In this document: positions 17,066 to 25,818 of the stretch, in pieces
Layout of the letters: each line of letters starts with the position of its first letter
Numbering within the stretch: position 1 is the stretch's first letter
IMG/VR virus record: IMGVR_UViG_3300043409_001033
Span: 1-64,000 of that record
Length of the DNA stretch: 64,000 bases
Direction: 5' to 3' (one strand)
DNA from: a virus
Notes under the pieces: generated by a model
What the model was told of the DNA's origin: nothing
Databases searched by the model: none
What the model saw: only the letters and a program-made list of their open reading frames with translations
Position numbers and translations under genes: made by a program

Positions 17066-17208
17066 TTATGTATTTTTTAATTATATATATGAGAAAAACA
17101 AGAAAAATTCAAACTTTCTTTAAAAGTTTATAAAGATTCTTTATTTAATTATATTTTCTCTATATAAATTATAAAAACTACCTAAAATTATGAGTAAAAT
17201 AAGTTGTA
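17066..17208. other. Intergenic region upstream of the sheath gene
   Basis: This 143-base AT-rich gap precedes the sheath gene. It holds a weak 7-bp hairpin (AAACTTT / AAAGTTT, 17111-17129) that could end the upstream transcript. No perfect TATAAATA is present, only a TATATATAAT stretch about 10 bases before the sheath ATG. No reading frame of use is seen. Confidence 0.5.
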
Positions 17209-18006
17209 TCATAAAGGAACTACTGTTTCGGTAATCTTAATTGAAGTTGGTGTATATTTTTTTCCTACTTGATTTATTTCTCTAATTTGAACAGATGGAA
17301 CTATATGTCCATGAATTGTTAATGAAAAATCAGTTTTGATTAATCTTTCATTTTCAACTGAAATATCAGAAGAATCTGAAAATGATTCTATATTTGTTTT
17401 GAATGAAAAACTATTTGGTTTACCCCAATATGAATTAGAAGAATATAATAATGATTCAACTATTTTGTTCATGTTTTCAACAAAATTAGTCAATATAATT
17501 CCATTATAAGTAATGGTTAAATAATCAGGAACCGTTACGGTATAAGTTTCTATTTGTGGTTTTCTAAACTTAGAAAATCTATCATAAATATTCTTCTCAG
17601 AATAGGCTCTATTGAACGTAAATTGACTAAGTGGAACATTACCATCAACCTTATTAATAAAGTCTCTATTAGGCGTTATTGAGTCTCTATTAAGGACAAT
17701 TATTGGAACTAATATTTTATCATTTTTATCACGATAATAACCATCGGTTTGAATAGCTTTCCAAACCTCTTGATTACCTATAATTATAGGAACTTTAATA
17801 ATAGTTCCATTTTGAACTATTTGAGGTTTTATTATATTATTTATATAATATAGGATTGCATCATCATGGGTAATTAAATCTACATTTAATCTTTCAAGAG
17901 TAGAATCGTCTTTAGTAGATATATCATTTGCTCTATCCGAGTATTTATCTACTTGTGAGATAGTGTCTTGTTGAACCGATATATTTTGTAATAACTTCTT
18001 TGCCAT
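17209..18006 (-). CDS. Tail sheath stabiliser / tail terminator (gp15-like)
   Basis: This 265-aa protein resembles the gp15 (tail terminator) family. The middle contains the characteristic VPDYLTITYNGIILTNFVEN, then MNKIVESLLYSSNSYWG, and closes with NERLIKTDFSLTIHGHIVP. The N terminus (KLLQNISVQQDTISQVDKYSD) is polar. In T4 gp15 caps the tail tube and links it to the neck. Its position between the neck proteins and the sheath fits exactly. It begins 5 bases after the previous gene's stop. Confidence 0.72.
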   Translation of the reverse strand: MAKKLLQNISVQQDTISQVDKYSDRANDISTKDDSTLERLNVDLITHDDAILYYINNIIKPQIVQNGTIIKVPIIIGNQEVWKAIQTDGYYRDKNDKILVPIIVLNRDSITPNRDFINKVDGNVPLSQFTFNRAYSEKNIYDRFSKFRKPQIETYTVTVPDYLTITYNGIILTNFVENMNKIVESLLYSSNSYWGKPNSFSFKTNIESFSDSSDISVENERLIKTDFSLTIHGHIVPSVQIREINQVGKKYTPTSIKITETVVPL

Positions 18007-18011
18007 TTTAA

Positions 18012-18506
18012 TTAGATTCTTGAAGATGTAATATTTAATTTCTCAGGAGAAATATATACAAAAGTTGTACTTACCGAAATACTTTCTCCATAATTTGATA
18101 AATATTCATCTCCATAATTATAAACAGGATTTTTTCCTGCTATATATTGATTTTCATTAGACATTTTTAATTCATAATAATCATCGTTCCAAACAATAAC
18201 ATCTCCTAATTCGGGAAATATATCTTTTTCTTTTAGATGGTCTTTTAAAAAATCAATTTGAAGAGTACGTGCCGTGTCGGGCATTGATGAATTAATAGTA
18301 TTTTGAAATTCTCCATGGTTAATAACACAATAAACTAAAACAGGTGGATACCAAGATTTATTTAAAGATTCTCCATAAATATTAGTTGGGGATTCTTCAA
18401 CAATTAATTTATAATAACCAACTTGTTGTTCCATGATATTTTCTATCACTTCTTTGTTGATATGTTTAAATAAATTTATATCTCTACTTGAACCAAATAA
18501 TGCCAT
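18012..18506 (-). CDS. Neck protein (gp14-like)
   Basis: This 164-aa protein opens with an arm, ALFGSSRDINLFKHINKEVI, and then SPTNIYGESLNKSWYPPVLV, a pattern shared with neck/head-closure proteins of T4-like phages. Its latter half carries PELGDVIVWNDDYYEL, typical of a barrel that contacts the tail terminator. It overlaps the upstream gene by one base. It likely sits at the head-tail joint with the gp13-like protein. The exact T4 equivalence is tentative. Confidence 0.65.
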   Translation of the reverse strand: MALFGSSRDINLFKHINKEVIENIMEQQVGYYKLIVEESPTNIYGESLNKSWYPPVLVYCVINHGEFQNTINSSMPDTARTLQIDFLKDHLKEKDIFPELGDVIVWNDDYYELKMSNENQYIAGKNPVYNYGDEYLSNYGESISVSTTFVYISPEKLNITSSRI

Positions 18507-18847
18507 TATTGTATTTTTGTAATATTGTTTGGATTATAATCTATTCTATATAAACCAACTATTTTATTAAAATCACTACTTCCTCTTAAAGCCATGTTTC
18601 TAATAATTTTAAAATCTTTTTGAGGATTTGTATTAGAAATAAATTTTACATTAGCAAAGCTAAATCCAATTGTGTCGGTTTCCTTTGAATTTAGATAATC
18701 CGAATCTTTTGGTTTAACAATTACTACATTAGGAATCCCTCTTAAATTATTAAATATGTCGGCTCTATCTACTTGTTTATCTACTTTTATAAGAATCTTT
18801 ACTTGATATAAATTTAAAGATTCTTTGATTAAATTTGCTATTTTCAT
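18506..18847 (-). CDS. Small ferredoxin-like-fold protein of the neck block
   Basis: This 113-aa protein has a beta-alpha-beta pattern: YQVKILIKVDKQVDRADIFNNLRGIPNVVIVK, then a loop (KDSDYLNSKETDT) and a second beta-hairpin part (GFSFANVKFI). Proteins with this VxILIKVDKxVDRADIF opening recur beside neck genes in phages of this type. Their role is not established. The gene starts 4 bases after the gp13-like gene. Confidence 0.62.
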   Translation of the reverse strand: MKIANLIKESLNLYQVKILIKVDKQVDRADIFNNLRGIPNVVIVKPKDSDYLNSKETDTIGFSFANVKFISNTNPQKDFKIIRNMALRGSSDFNKIVGLYRIDYNPNNITKIQ

Positions 18848-18851
18848 TATT

Positions 18852-20054
18852 TTATTTAATATAAAATGGTAATGGAATATTTGCTAAAGTTTGAGATACC
18901 GACGATGCTTCTGCTTGTTGTCTTTCCAATTGATTTTTTCTTGAGGTTGCTTCTAACATTTCACGTAATTGTTGAAGTAAATCATCTCTTCTTTTATTGG
19001 CTTCGGTTATTAAATCTTGACTATTTAATTGTAATGTTTGCCCATCTTTTACATAAGGAATACCATTGGTAAATTTACCACGAATCATTGCAAGCATTTT
19101 CATCGAATACGCACAAGTCATATTAAATATCCAATCTTTACCTGTTGAGTTTATTGAAGAATAGGTGATATTTCCAATAGGAATATTTGAAATATTTGAT
19201 ACAAATGGATTGGTTTGAGTTGGTGGAGTTGAACCACTTTGATTATAAACATAATCATAATTTGCATCTCGTTCACTTGTTTTAATATATTCAAACCAAT
19301 ATTTACCCGATACTAATGGAATAGGCTGAATGGTTAAAACATTATTTCTTAATTCAAATGTATAAGAACTTCTTCTAATTTCATCGTTAAATTCAATAGC
19401 TTGGATTCTCATTGCATCATAGTTCATAGGCATTAATAAATAATTAACACCTACGTAAGAATCTCCGTAACCAAACCCATCTAAGAAGTTAGCAGTAGCA
19501 AGACCACCTGCCATAGTTGGGTCTAAAAATCTTGTAACAGCAGGACTTCTTTGATAAAATAATCTTTTGATTTCTATGGAGTCATCGGGATTTAAACTAC
19601 CCGAAGCAATAGCCCATTGCTTTAAATCGTATGTTTGTTGTCCTGCTACAACGTCAATATGACCTTTGTGATAAGTAACATTCCCACCCGAACCTGCTTC
19701 TGAACCGTAAGTTTTAGCTATTCTGATTATATTTCCTAAAGATGGGGTTATTTTAACATTATTAATGTCAAATGAAGAATCATTAGGTATAGGACTATTT
19801 TCAAAATTTATATAATTATCTCTTATCTTGAAGTTATTTACTTCACGAGAATATTCAAGAGTAGCTTGTTCAAAGGCATTATAAAAATGAATGTCTTGTA
19901 GTTCAACATCCATTATAGGGTATCCTAATTGAAATGCACAATATCTTGCTACTTTATCGGCATCACTTGCAAATTGAGGGTCATTATCGTAAATACCTCT
20001 TGCAGTCTTACCTGCCGAAAAAGTTGAGCTACCTGACCAAACAATTATTTCCAT
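18852..20054 (-). CDS. Neck protein (gp13-like)
   Basis: This 400-aa virion protein begins with a polar arm containing GIYDNDPQFASDADKVARYC followed by GYPIMDVELQDIHFYNAFEQA. That layout is typical of the neck/head-completion proteins that follow capsid genes in T4-like phages. A beta-rich middle (LRNNVLTIQPIPLVSGKYWFEYI) and a Gln/Glu-rich helical C terminus (LLQQLREMLEATSRKNQLER) follow. Perfect late-promoter element upstream (20064). The likely role is closing the portal vertex and accepting the tail. Confidence 0.65.
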   Translation of the reverse strand: MEIIVWSGSSTFSAGKTARGIYDNDPQFASDADKVARYCAFQLGYPIMDVELQDIHFYNAFEQATLEYSREVNNFKIRDNYINFENSPIPNDSSFDINNVKITPSLGNIIRIAKTYGSEAGSGGNVTYHKGHIDVVAGQQTYDLKQWAIASGSLNPDDSIEIKRLFYQRSPAVTRFLDPTMAGGLATANFLDGFGYGDSYVGVNYLLMPMNYDAMRIQAIEFNDEIRRSSYTFELRNNVLTIQPIPLVSGKYWFEYIKTSERDANYDYVYNQSGSTPPTQTNPFVSNISNIPIGNITYSSINSTGKDWIFNMTCAYSMKMLAMIRGKFTNGIPYVKDGQTLQLNSQDLITEANKRRDDLLQQLREMLEATSRKNQLERQQAEASSVSQTLANIPLPFYIK

Positions 20055-20063
20055 ACTTACTTT

Positions 20064-20071
20064 TATTTATA
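20064..20071 (-). promoter_or_regulatory. Late promoter element, neck gene block
   Basis: The minus strand reads CATATTTATAAATAAAAG with a perfect TATAAATA, 9 bases before the ATG of the gp13-like gene. It should drive the neck-sheath-tube block. Confidence 0.75.
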
Positions 20072-20098
20072 AATATGGAAATAATTGAATTTGTAAAG

Positions 20099-21178
20099 TT
20101 AGAAACCAATCTTCTTTGTATTAAGTTTAACTTTTGGTTGTTGATATTCAATATTATAAATATCTGCTAATGTCATTGGTGCTTCTGTTATGTAATCTAA
20201 ATCAAGTTCCTTTAGTAGATTATTTGATTGTTCAACATTTAATTTAGAAAATTTATGTTCTGCTATCAATCTTCCTTTTCTTAATAAAGCAGGGTCTATT
20301 CGTTCCCTTTCCATATTAAAAGTAGCAATAACATAAATGTTTAACAAATCTCCATAAATACCATCGGTTAAATTTAATAAATTAGATACACCACCACTGC
20401 TATCTTGTGAAATATTTCTATCGGTTAAAACTTTTTCTGCATCTTCTAAAATAAGAATAGAGTTATTGTTATTTATCAAAAAATCTGTAAAATCTGGATT
20501 AGTGATGCAATTTATTAAGTTAGGTGGAATAAAAATAACTGGTTTATTGAAATCTGATACCATATATTTTATAAGATTACTTTTACCTGTCCCTGCTTCT
20601 CTATGCAATAATATTAGTTTTCCATTAGACTTATCTTCATTGACAGATGAAATAATTGTATCATAAATTGGTTTAAATTCTTTTGAGTAGTGTGTTTCAA
20701 TATTTAAAATTGGTCTTTGGAGTTTCAACGAAACAGTAGTTAAGCCATTCTTAGTTGTTCTAAGTAGATTGATGTTATTTACACCATCTTTTATTAAATT
20801 ATCGAAGCAAGTCTCGATTAATTCTAATATAAACTTAGATTTATTTTCTATGTAATAAATTTTAACTTCATTTCCAATCCCCCAATCGTTTGTAGTAATT
20901 ACAATACCTGATTTGTATTCAAAAGTATACATCGCATCCCATTTAGAAGTAGGTGTTATTCCTGTTCTCGATTGTATCAATGGATATTTTAAAAATATGT
21001 CATAATTAACGTTATTGAGTTTCACATAATTTACAACTTGTTTTGGAAAGAGTCTTTTAAAATAATTAATTACAACATTACTCGTAAATTCTTCGTTACA
21101 ATTATCATGTAATCCATCTAATTGTAAATTAGCATTTGGTAAATTTTTTAAAATTTCTTCTTTTAGTTCTTTTGTCAT
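20099..21178 (-). CDS. AAA+ ATPase
   Basis: This 359-aa protein has an unassigned N-terminal domain (1-180) and a C-terminal AAA+ module. Walker A is REAGTGKS (193-200), Walker B is NSILILEDAE (239-248), a sensor-1-like ATFN lies at 285-288, and arginine-finger-type residues are in DPALLRKGR (295-303). The arrangement resembles BCS1/ClpX-like remodelling ATPases. It is not a clamp loader (no SRC motif) or terminase. It lies between the fusion gene and the neck gene, inside the virion block. It could remodel or chaperone assembly proteins, by analogy with other AAA+ unfoldases. The 80-90 region (WDAMYTFEYKSG) is conserved-looking but unassigned. Confidence 0.75.
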   Translation of the reverse strand: MTKELKEEILKNLPNANLQLDGLHDNCNEEFTSNVVINYFKRLFPKQVVNYVKLNNVNYDIFLKYPLIQSRTGITPTSKWDAMYTFEYKSGIVITTNDWGIGNEVKIYYIENKSKFILELIETCFDNLIKDGVNNINLLRTTKNGLTTVSLKLQRPILNIETHYSKEFKPIYDTIISSVNEDKSNGKLILLHREAGTGKSNLIKYMVSDFNKPVIFIPPNLINCITNPDFTDFLINNNNSILILEDAEKVLTDRNISQDSSGGVSNLLNLTDGIYGDLLNIYVIATFNMERERIDPALLRKGRLIAEHKFSKLNVEQSNNLLKELDLDYITEAPMTLADIYNIEYQQPKVKLNTKKIGF

Positions 21179-21218
21179 ATTATTTGTTAGTTTTATTTTT
21201 TTGTAAAGATAATTGTTA

Positions 21219-24068
21219 TTATTTGAATTTCAAAATTAATTCATCTTTTGTTTTACCATTTTTTGATAAATGTTTTGCAACATTATTTCTAAGATAGAAA
21301 GTTTCGTATTTTTTGTCGGTAAATAAATACTCTAAATCTTTTGGAATGTTCAATAACAAATTATCATATTTTAATAAAGCGGAAATGAAAGTGTCTTTCC
21401 AATGTTCAATATTGTAATAAATTTGTTGATTTGAATAAGTCTCTAAATCATAATAAGGAATTGATGTAAAAACTAAATCAAATTTATTTTCAAAACTTGA
21501 ATCATCAAAATCTTCAAATCTACAATTAAAAATCTTAACATTATTGAAATTTTTTGAAAGTTCTATCAATTCATTATAAGTATCAATATTTGGTTCACAA
21601 CCAATATAAGTACCATTTGGATAAATAGACTTAAATCCTAATAATCTACCACCAAATCCACAACAAGGGTCTAATACAATTGGTTTTTGTTTATTACCAA
21701 TAAATTCTTTATAAATAGCTCCTGCAACCAAAGGTTTAAAAAATGAGATTGTTCCTCTAATAGCAGAAATTCCTTTTAAAATTTGTTTATAAGATAAATC
21801 AAAAACTTCACCAGATTCATTTAATCCAATTCTATATTCAACTATTTTTCTCAAAGTTTCATTGTCTTGATACATTTGATAAGCAGTTAATTTATGTCCT
21901 TTGTATTTGGAATGAAAATAACTTTTGAATATAGATTTTAAATATGTAACTCCAACAGGATAAGCATTATTTTTGAATACTTTATCCTGTCTATCATACA
22001 CCTTAGACATATCATAATTATTAATAGTCAATGCAATATCAACAATAGAATTATTTGAAGTTGGGTATGGGAACTCTGGTTCGTATATTTTCAATAGTCT
22101 TATAATAGGCGAAACCATATCTTTTAAAAAAGAATCTCCTGATAATGGGGAATTTTTATGATTAATAAAATAATCTCTACTCATAATAACTTGATTATGA
22201 GGAATTGTTTGTTCAACTACTCTATTATATTTTTCTAAATCTTCTAATGATTGTAATTTAGGAACATCTAAATCTAATATTCTATAATCGACCTTTCCAA
22301 ATTTTCTTTTATCTCCAATAGCACCTGTTAATTGGTCTTTGTTTAGATTTTCTTTTTTCATAGGATGATAATATGAACCATCAATTTCTACCAATAGATT
22401 TTGTTCTGGTAAATAAAAATCAATTAAACCAAATTCTTGTGGGTATTGTGAAATATAAGGTATATTCAATCTTTCGCAAAAGTTTTTAAAAGCTAATTCT
22501 CCTTTAGTATCTCTCTTTTTTTGGTTAGAACCTCTCAAAATAGCACTTCTACTCATTTTAGCTCTTGTTTCGTCTGTTAACAAAGAACCGTCCCAAATAG
22601 GAGGTGGTGTATGTTCTTTTATATAATCTCTACAATATGAAACTTCGCCTTTATCGTTTCTACCACTCTCTAATATAGTAACTTTTTGTCCACAATTGTT
22701 TTCACATTTACACGTAGGATGAATATCATTAAAAATATATTTCAAAATATAGTCTTTTTTTGTAATATTATGATTACGCTTAACGTGTTTTGATAACATA
22801 AACTCACTAAGCATTTTTTGATTACAAATTTTACAAAACAAATTTGAGTTTTCTAATTTTTGGTTTAATTCAATAACATGAGGTCTAAATTCTCCAAATG
22901 TTTCTGTATATCTCCTAATGTTCCATTCTGGGTGTTTGTGTGCTAAGTGAGTTCTAATTCCATGCACTGTGTTTTCTTGATTACAAATTTTACAAACATG
23001 AATAGAATTATCAACTATTATTTTAGGCTCTTGTTTTGGTTTTAAATTAGCAATTTTATTTAACAATTTTTCATTTTTGATAGCATCTTTTTCAACCTTA
23101 GCAATATGTCTAAGAATAGACTTTTGAAAAGATTTTTGTTGTCTTAATTGTTCTTTTGCTAATTCCTTTTCTTCTTTAGTTTTGATATTATATAATGATT
23201 TCTTTGTTTGTATCTGTTTTTCAATATTTACATAATTTGAATCACCATATTTTTCTAATTTAGTTTGTTTAATTTTATCCGATGATGTTGGGATAAACAT
23301 TGCATTTTCAACACCGTGTTTAGATAATAAAGTAGCTTTCATATTTTCATATTTCAATTTAGCTACTTCTGGTTTGTCTGGTTGTCTTTCTCTATGATGA
23401 TTCAAATAATACTGGAAATAGTTATTATCTCTTAACTCTCTTTTGTCTGAAAATAGGGTTGGTTGACCGCATCCACATAAACATAATGGTGCGATACCTT
23501 TTAATTTTACATTTAGATAATAATCCTTTTTTGATAAGTTATGTTCTTTCTTTAAATGTCTAACAAATTCTCCCGAATTAGATAATGTTTTGTTACATAC
23601 TTCGCATAAGTGAGGTTCATTGATGAATCTTTCCGAATCTTGTTTGATGACGCTTTCTTTAGGTACATAATTAGGTTTAGTTTTCATTGTCTCCGCCTTT
23701 TTCTCATTAACTTCCTTAGATTTAGAGATATGTTCTACACCATACTTTTTTAACCAAGTTTGTTTTTGATTTTCTTTAGCCTTTTGTTTACTTTCTTCTG
23801 AAAGTGGTTCTCTCGGAGAATGATTTCGAGCGTATTCATAAAAATAAGCTCTATTTAGGTATTTAGATTCTTGCCTAAAACCTACTAATTTATCACAATC
23901 TTCTTTACACATACATTTTGGATGGTGTCCATCAAATATATGTTCTATAAGATAATCTTTCAATTCTACTTCATGTTTTCTCAAATGAAGTGTGAAAGTT
24001 CTCGGAGTTTCAAAAGTTTCTCCACATATTTTACATTTTTTGTAAAATTCACTTAGGTTGTCAATCAT
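21219..24068 (-). CDS. Zinc-finger / VSR-like endonuclease / DNA methyltransferase fusion
   Basis: I choose the ATG at 24068 (949 aa). The longer frame to 24134 would begin inside the capsid terminator, whereas 24068 has a late-promoter-like TATAATTA 17 bases upstream. Four C2H2-type fingers (C12/C15/H28/H32; C155/C158/H171/H176; C359/C362/H374/H378; C412/C415/H428/H433) alternate with Cys-rich knuckles (KCMCKEDC, LCLCGCGQ, CKCENNCGQ) and KYGVEH-type repeats of phage homing nucleases. Residues 520-605 form a VSR/EDxHD-like nuclease core (E524, D550, E561, D563, H568). Residues 775-949 form a Rossmann methyltransferase with motif I DPCCGFGGR (800-808) and a motif-IV-like SIPYYD (869-874). It lies between capsid and neck genes, so a selfish element is likely. 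Confidence 0.8.
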   Translation of the reverse strand: MIDNLSEFYKKCKICGETFETPRTFTLHLRKHEVELKDYLIEHIFDGHHPKCMCKEDCDKLVGFRQESKYLNRAYFYEYARNHSPREPLSEESKQKAKENQKQTWLKKYGVEHISKSKEVNEKKAETMKTKPNYVPKESVIKQDSERFINEPHLCEVCNKTLSNSGEFVRHLKKEHNLSKKDYYLNVKLKGIAPLCLCGCGQPTLFSDKRELRDNNYFQYYLNHHRERQPDKPEVAKLKYENMKATLLSKHGVENAMFIPTSSDKIKQTKLEKYGDSNYVNIEKQIQTKKSLYNIKTKEEKELAKEQLRQQKSFQKSILRHIAKVEKDAIKNEKLLNKIANLKPKQEPKIIVDNSIHVCKICNQENTVHGIRTHLAHKHPEWNIRRYTETFGEFRPHVIELNQKLENSNLFCKICNQKMLSEFMLSKHVKRNHNITKKDYILKYIFNDIHPTCKCENNCGQKVTILESGRNDKGEVSYCRDYIKEHTPPPIWDGSLLTDETRAKMSRSAILRGSNQKKRDTKGELAFKNFCERLNIPYISQYPQEFGLIDFYLPEQNLLVEIDGSYYHPMKKENLNKDQLTGAIGDKRKFGKVDYRILDLDVPKLQSLEDLEKYNRVVEQTIPHNQVIMSRDYFINHKNSPLSGDSFLKDMVSPIIRLLKIYEPEFPYPTSNNSIVDIALTINNYDMSKVYDRQDKVFKNNAYPVGVTYLKSIFKSYFHSKYKGHKLTAYQMYQDNETLRKIVEYRIGLNESGEVFDLSYKQILKGISAIRGTISFFKPLVAGAIYKEFIGNKQKPIVLDPCCGFGGRLLGFKSIYPNGTYIGCEPNIDTYNELIELSKNFNNVKIFNCRFEDFDDSSFENKFDLVFTSIPYYDLETYSNQQIYYNIEHWKDTFISALLKYDNLLLNIPKDLEYLFTDKKYETFYLRNNVAKHLSKNGKTKDELILKFK

Positions 24069-24085
24069 ACGTCTTTTAGTAATTG

Positions 24086-24093
24086 TAATTATA
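24086..24093 (-). promoter_or_regulatory. Late promoter-like element, fusion gene
   Basis: The minus strand reads ATATT then TATAATTA 17 bases upstream of the ATG at 24068. This variant sits just after the capsid terminator and supports both the chosen start and separate expression. Confidence 0.5.
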
Positions 24094-24116
24094 AATATAC
24101 AACCAAAGGTAAACAA

Positions 24117-24154
24117 AAAAAGTTTCAAACTCAATTAAGAATTTGAAACTTTTT
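24117..24154 (-). terminator. Strong terminator after the major capsid gene
   Basis: A 13-bp perfect stem (AAAAAGTTTCAAA / TTTGAAACTTTTT) with a 12-base loop lies 67 bases downstream of the capsid stop codon and ends in a T run. It is the longest clear hairpin in the window and would isolate capsid mRNA from the fusion gene. The symmetry means it could also work in the other direction. Confidence 0.85.
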
Positions 24155-24220
24155 AAAATTTGATAAAAAATAATAAAATATTATGTATTTATTGTATTAT
24201 TTCGATATTTTTTATCTTAA

Positions 24221-25816
24221 TTACACCGTATGAAGTCCGCCAACAATTACATCTCCAAAAAATGAGTTTCTAAGGGCAGTTTTAGCATATCGGGTCAACA
24301 TGAACTTATTAGGGGTAGCTGTATTATAATTATAAATCAAAGGTGTAACTTCGAGAGGAATATAAGGACATAAAGCGGCTCCTGCTTCTAAGAAGTTTGC
24401 ACCTTTAAAGCCCATTAACAAGCGGTTCTCAGTATAATAAGGGTTTTTGAACACTTTATATTGAGAGTTGAATGAACCTACACGTGTATTACCTAAACCA
24501 GACGTAGCTTTACCTACTTCGGCATCAGACATATAACCAGCCATCGACTCTAACACGTTAGCAACTTTTGGCGATACAACAATGAAGTTAGCTTCACCTC
24601 TTACAGTTTTTTGCAAGATAGAGTTAGACACTTTATTGATTTTTGTACCCAAAGTTCTAAACCAATCTTGTTGAGAGTTATAATAACCAGAAGTCATTGG
24701 TGTGAACGCAGTGCCAGTAGAGTTGATTTGGATGTTGTTTTCAGCAGTCCAATAATCACGAGTACCACCAGCAGGCACAGCACTTGAAATCATATCTAAT
24801 ACTTCTAAGTCGATTTCTCTTGCGATACTATCAGACATCATACCAGTAATTTCAGATTCCAAGTCGATACCTTGATACGCCTTAACGTCCTGTATCATTT
24901 CTTGTGTCCATTGCCCTTTTAATTTACGAGTTTTAGCAGAAACTTGTTTTGAAGTCCATTCAGCATAGAACTCAGGAATGTTCAATGAACCAGTTCTATC
25001 TTCAAAGTCACCACGAGCATTATCAACAGTTTGTTTTTGGTAATAAACCAAAGCAGTACCATTTACAACGTTTGCACTTGAACCAGATACCACGAAGATA
25101 ACGTTAGTACCAGTTCCATCGGTAACAGTATACTGTTGATAAACGTTAGCTGGAACAACACCAGAACCAGACAAAGTGAAACCTCTTACAGCCAACACAT
25201 CATAAGATGGTAAAGATGAAGTTGGTACAGATACTAATTTGATTTCGTTACGAGCAACAGAACCAGATAAAGATGAATCAAACCAAACATCTTTAAATGA
25301 ACCAGATGTTACAGTTGTTGATGCAGAAGCAGAGTTTGGTGCAAGTGAATACGTGAAACGACCAGAACCATACAAACCACCAGAAACATCAGCACCAGTA
25401 TCAGTGATACCATATACAGAATCTCCGCTTGTAAATGGTGATTTAGAGTTTGCATATTTGAAATCCAAATAGAACACTAAACCAGTTGGCATTTGCAATG
25501 GTTGAATAGAAACAAACTCTTTTGCAGAAATCAAGTCAGCAAATACCTTACGTACTAAAGGTAAGATAACACCAGCAACTTGTTCACCAGTTCCACCCGG
25601 ATAAGTAGCACCACCTAAGTTAGTTTGGTTAGTTGTTTCTTTTAAAATGTGACCTAATTGGTTATGTAAAAGGTTTGCCATTTGAACTTTTTCAATTGGA
25701 TTCAAGCCTTCCAATAAACCAATTTTCTCATACATTCCTACTTTCTCAGTAGATTTTTGATATTGTTCGTTGATTGCTTTTCTTTGATAATCAGCGAATT
25801 GTTGGAAATTTGACAT
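24221..25816 (-). CDS. Major capsid protein (gp23-like)
   Basis: This 531-aa protein (T4 gp23 is 521 aa) forms the head shell. Residues 1-60 look like the removable N-terminal delta domain (charged and helical, NEQYQKSTEKVGMYEKIGLL). LKE at 58-60 fits the T4 protease rule (L/I-x-E, cut after Glu), so the mature protein would start TTNQTNLGGATYPGG. The HK97-fold body carries VFADLISAKEFVSIQPLQMP (91-110) and the long spine-helix region with KGQWTQEMIQDVKAYQGIDLES. It follows scaffold and protease genes in T4 order and is followed by the strongest terminator seen. Gene context and length make this secure. I saw no separate vertex (gp24-like) copy. Confidence 0.93.
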   Translation of the reverse strand: MSNFQQFADYQRKAINEQYQKSTEKVGMYEKIGLLEGLNPIEKVQMANLLHNQLGHILKETTNQTNLGGATYPGGTGEQVAGVILPLVRKVFADLISAKEFVSIQPLQMPTGLVFYLDFKYANSKSPFTSGDSVYGITDTGADVSGGLYGSGRFTYSLAPNSASASTTVTSGSFKDVWFDSSLSGSVARNEIKLVSVPTSSLPSYDVLAVRGFTLSGSGVVPANVYQQYTVTDGTGTNVIFVVSGSSANVVNGTALVYYQKQTVDNARGDFEDRTGSLNIPEFYAEWTSKQVSAKTRKLKGQWTQEMIQDVKAYQGIDLESEITGMMSDSIAREIDLEVLDMISSAVPAGGTRDYWTAENNIQINSTGTAFTPMTSGYYNSQQDWFRTLGTKINKVSNSILQKTVRGEANFIVVSPKVANVLESMAGYMSDAEVGKATSGLGNTRVGSFNSQYKVFKNPYYTENRLLMGFKGANFLEAGAALCPYIPLEVTPLIYNYNTATPNKFMLTRYAKTALRNSFFGDVIVGGLHTV

Positions 25817-25818
25817 AG

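Noticed and set aside
24069-24134. Longer N terminus of the fusion protein (22 extra residues, hydrophobic)
   Set aside because: It would begin inside the capsid terminator hairpin and upstream of the promoter-like element, and its hydrophobic residues do not fit the zinc-finger start.
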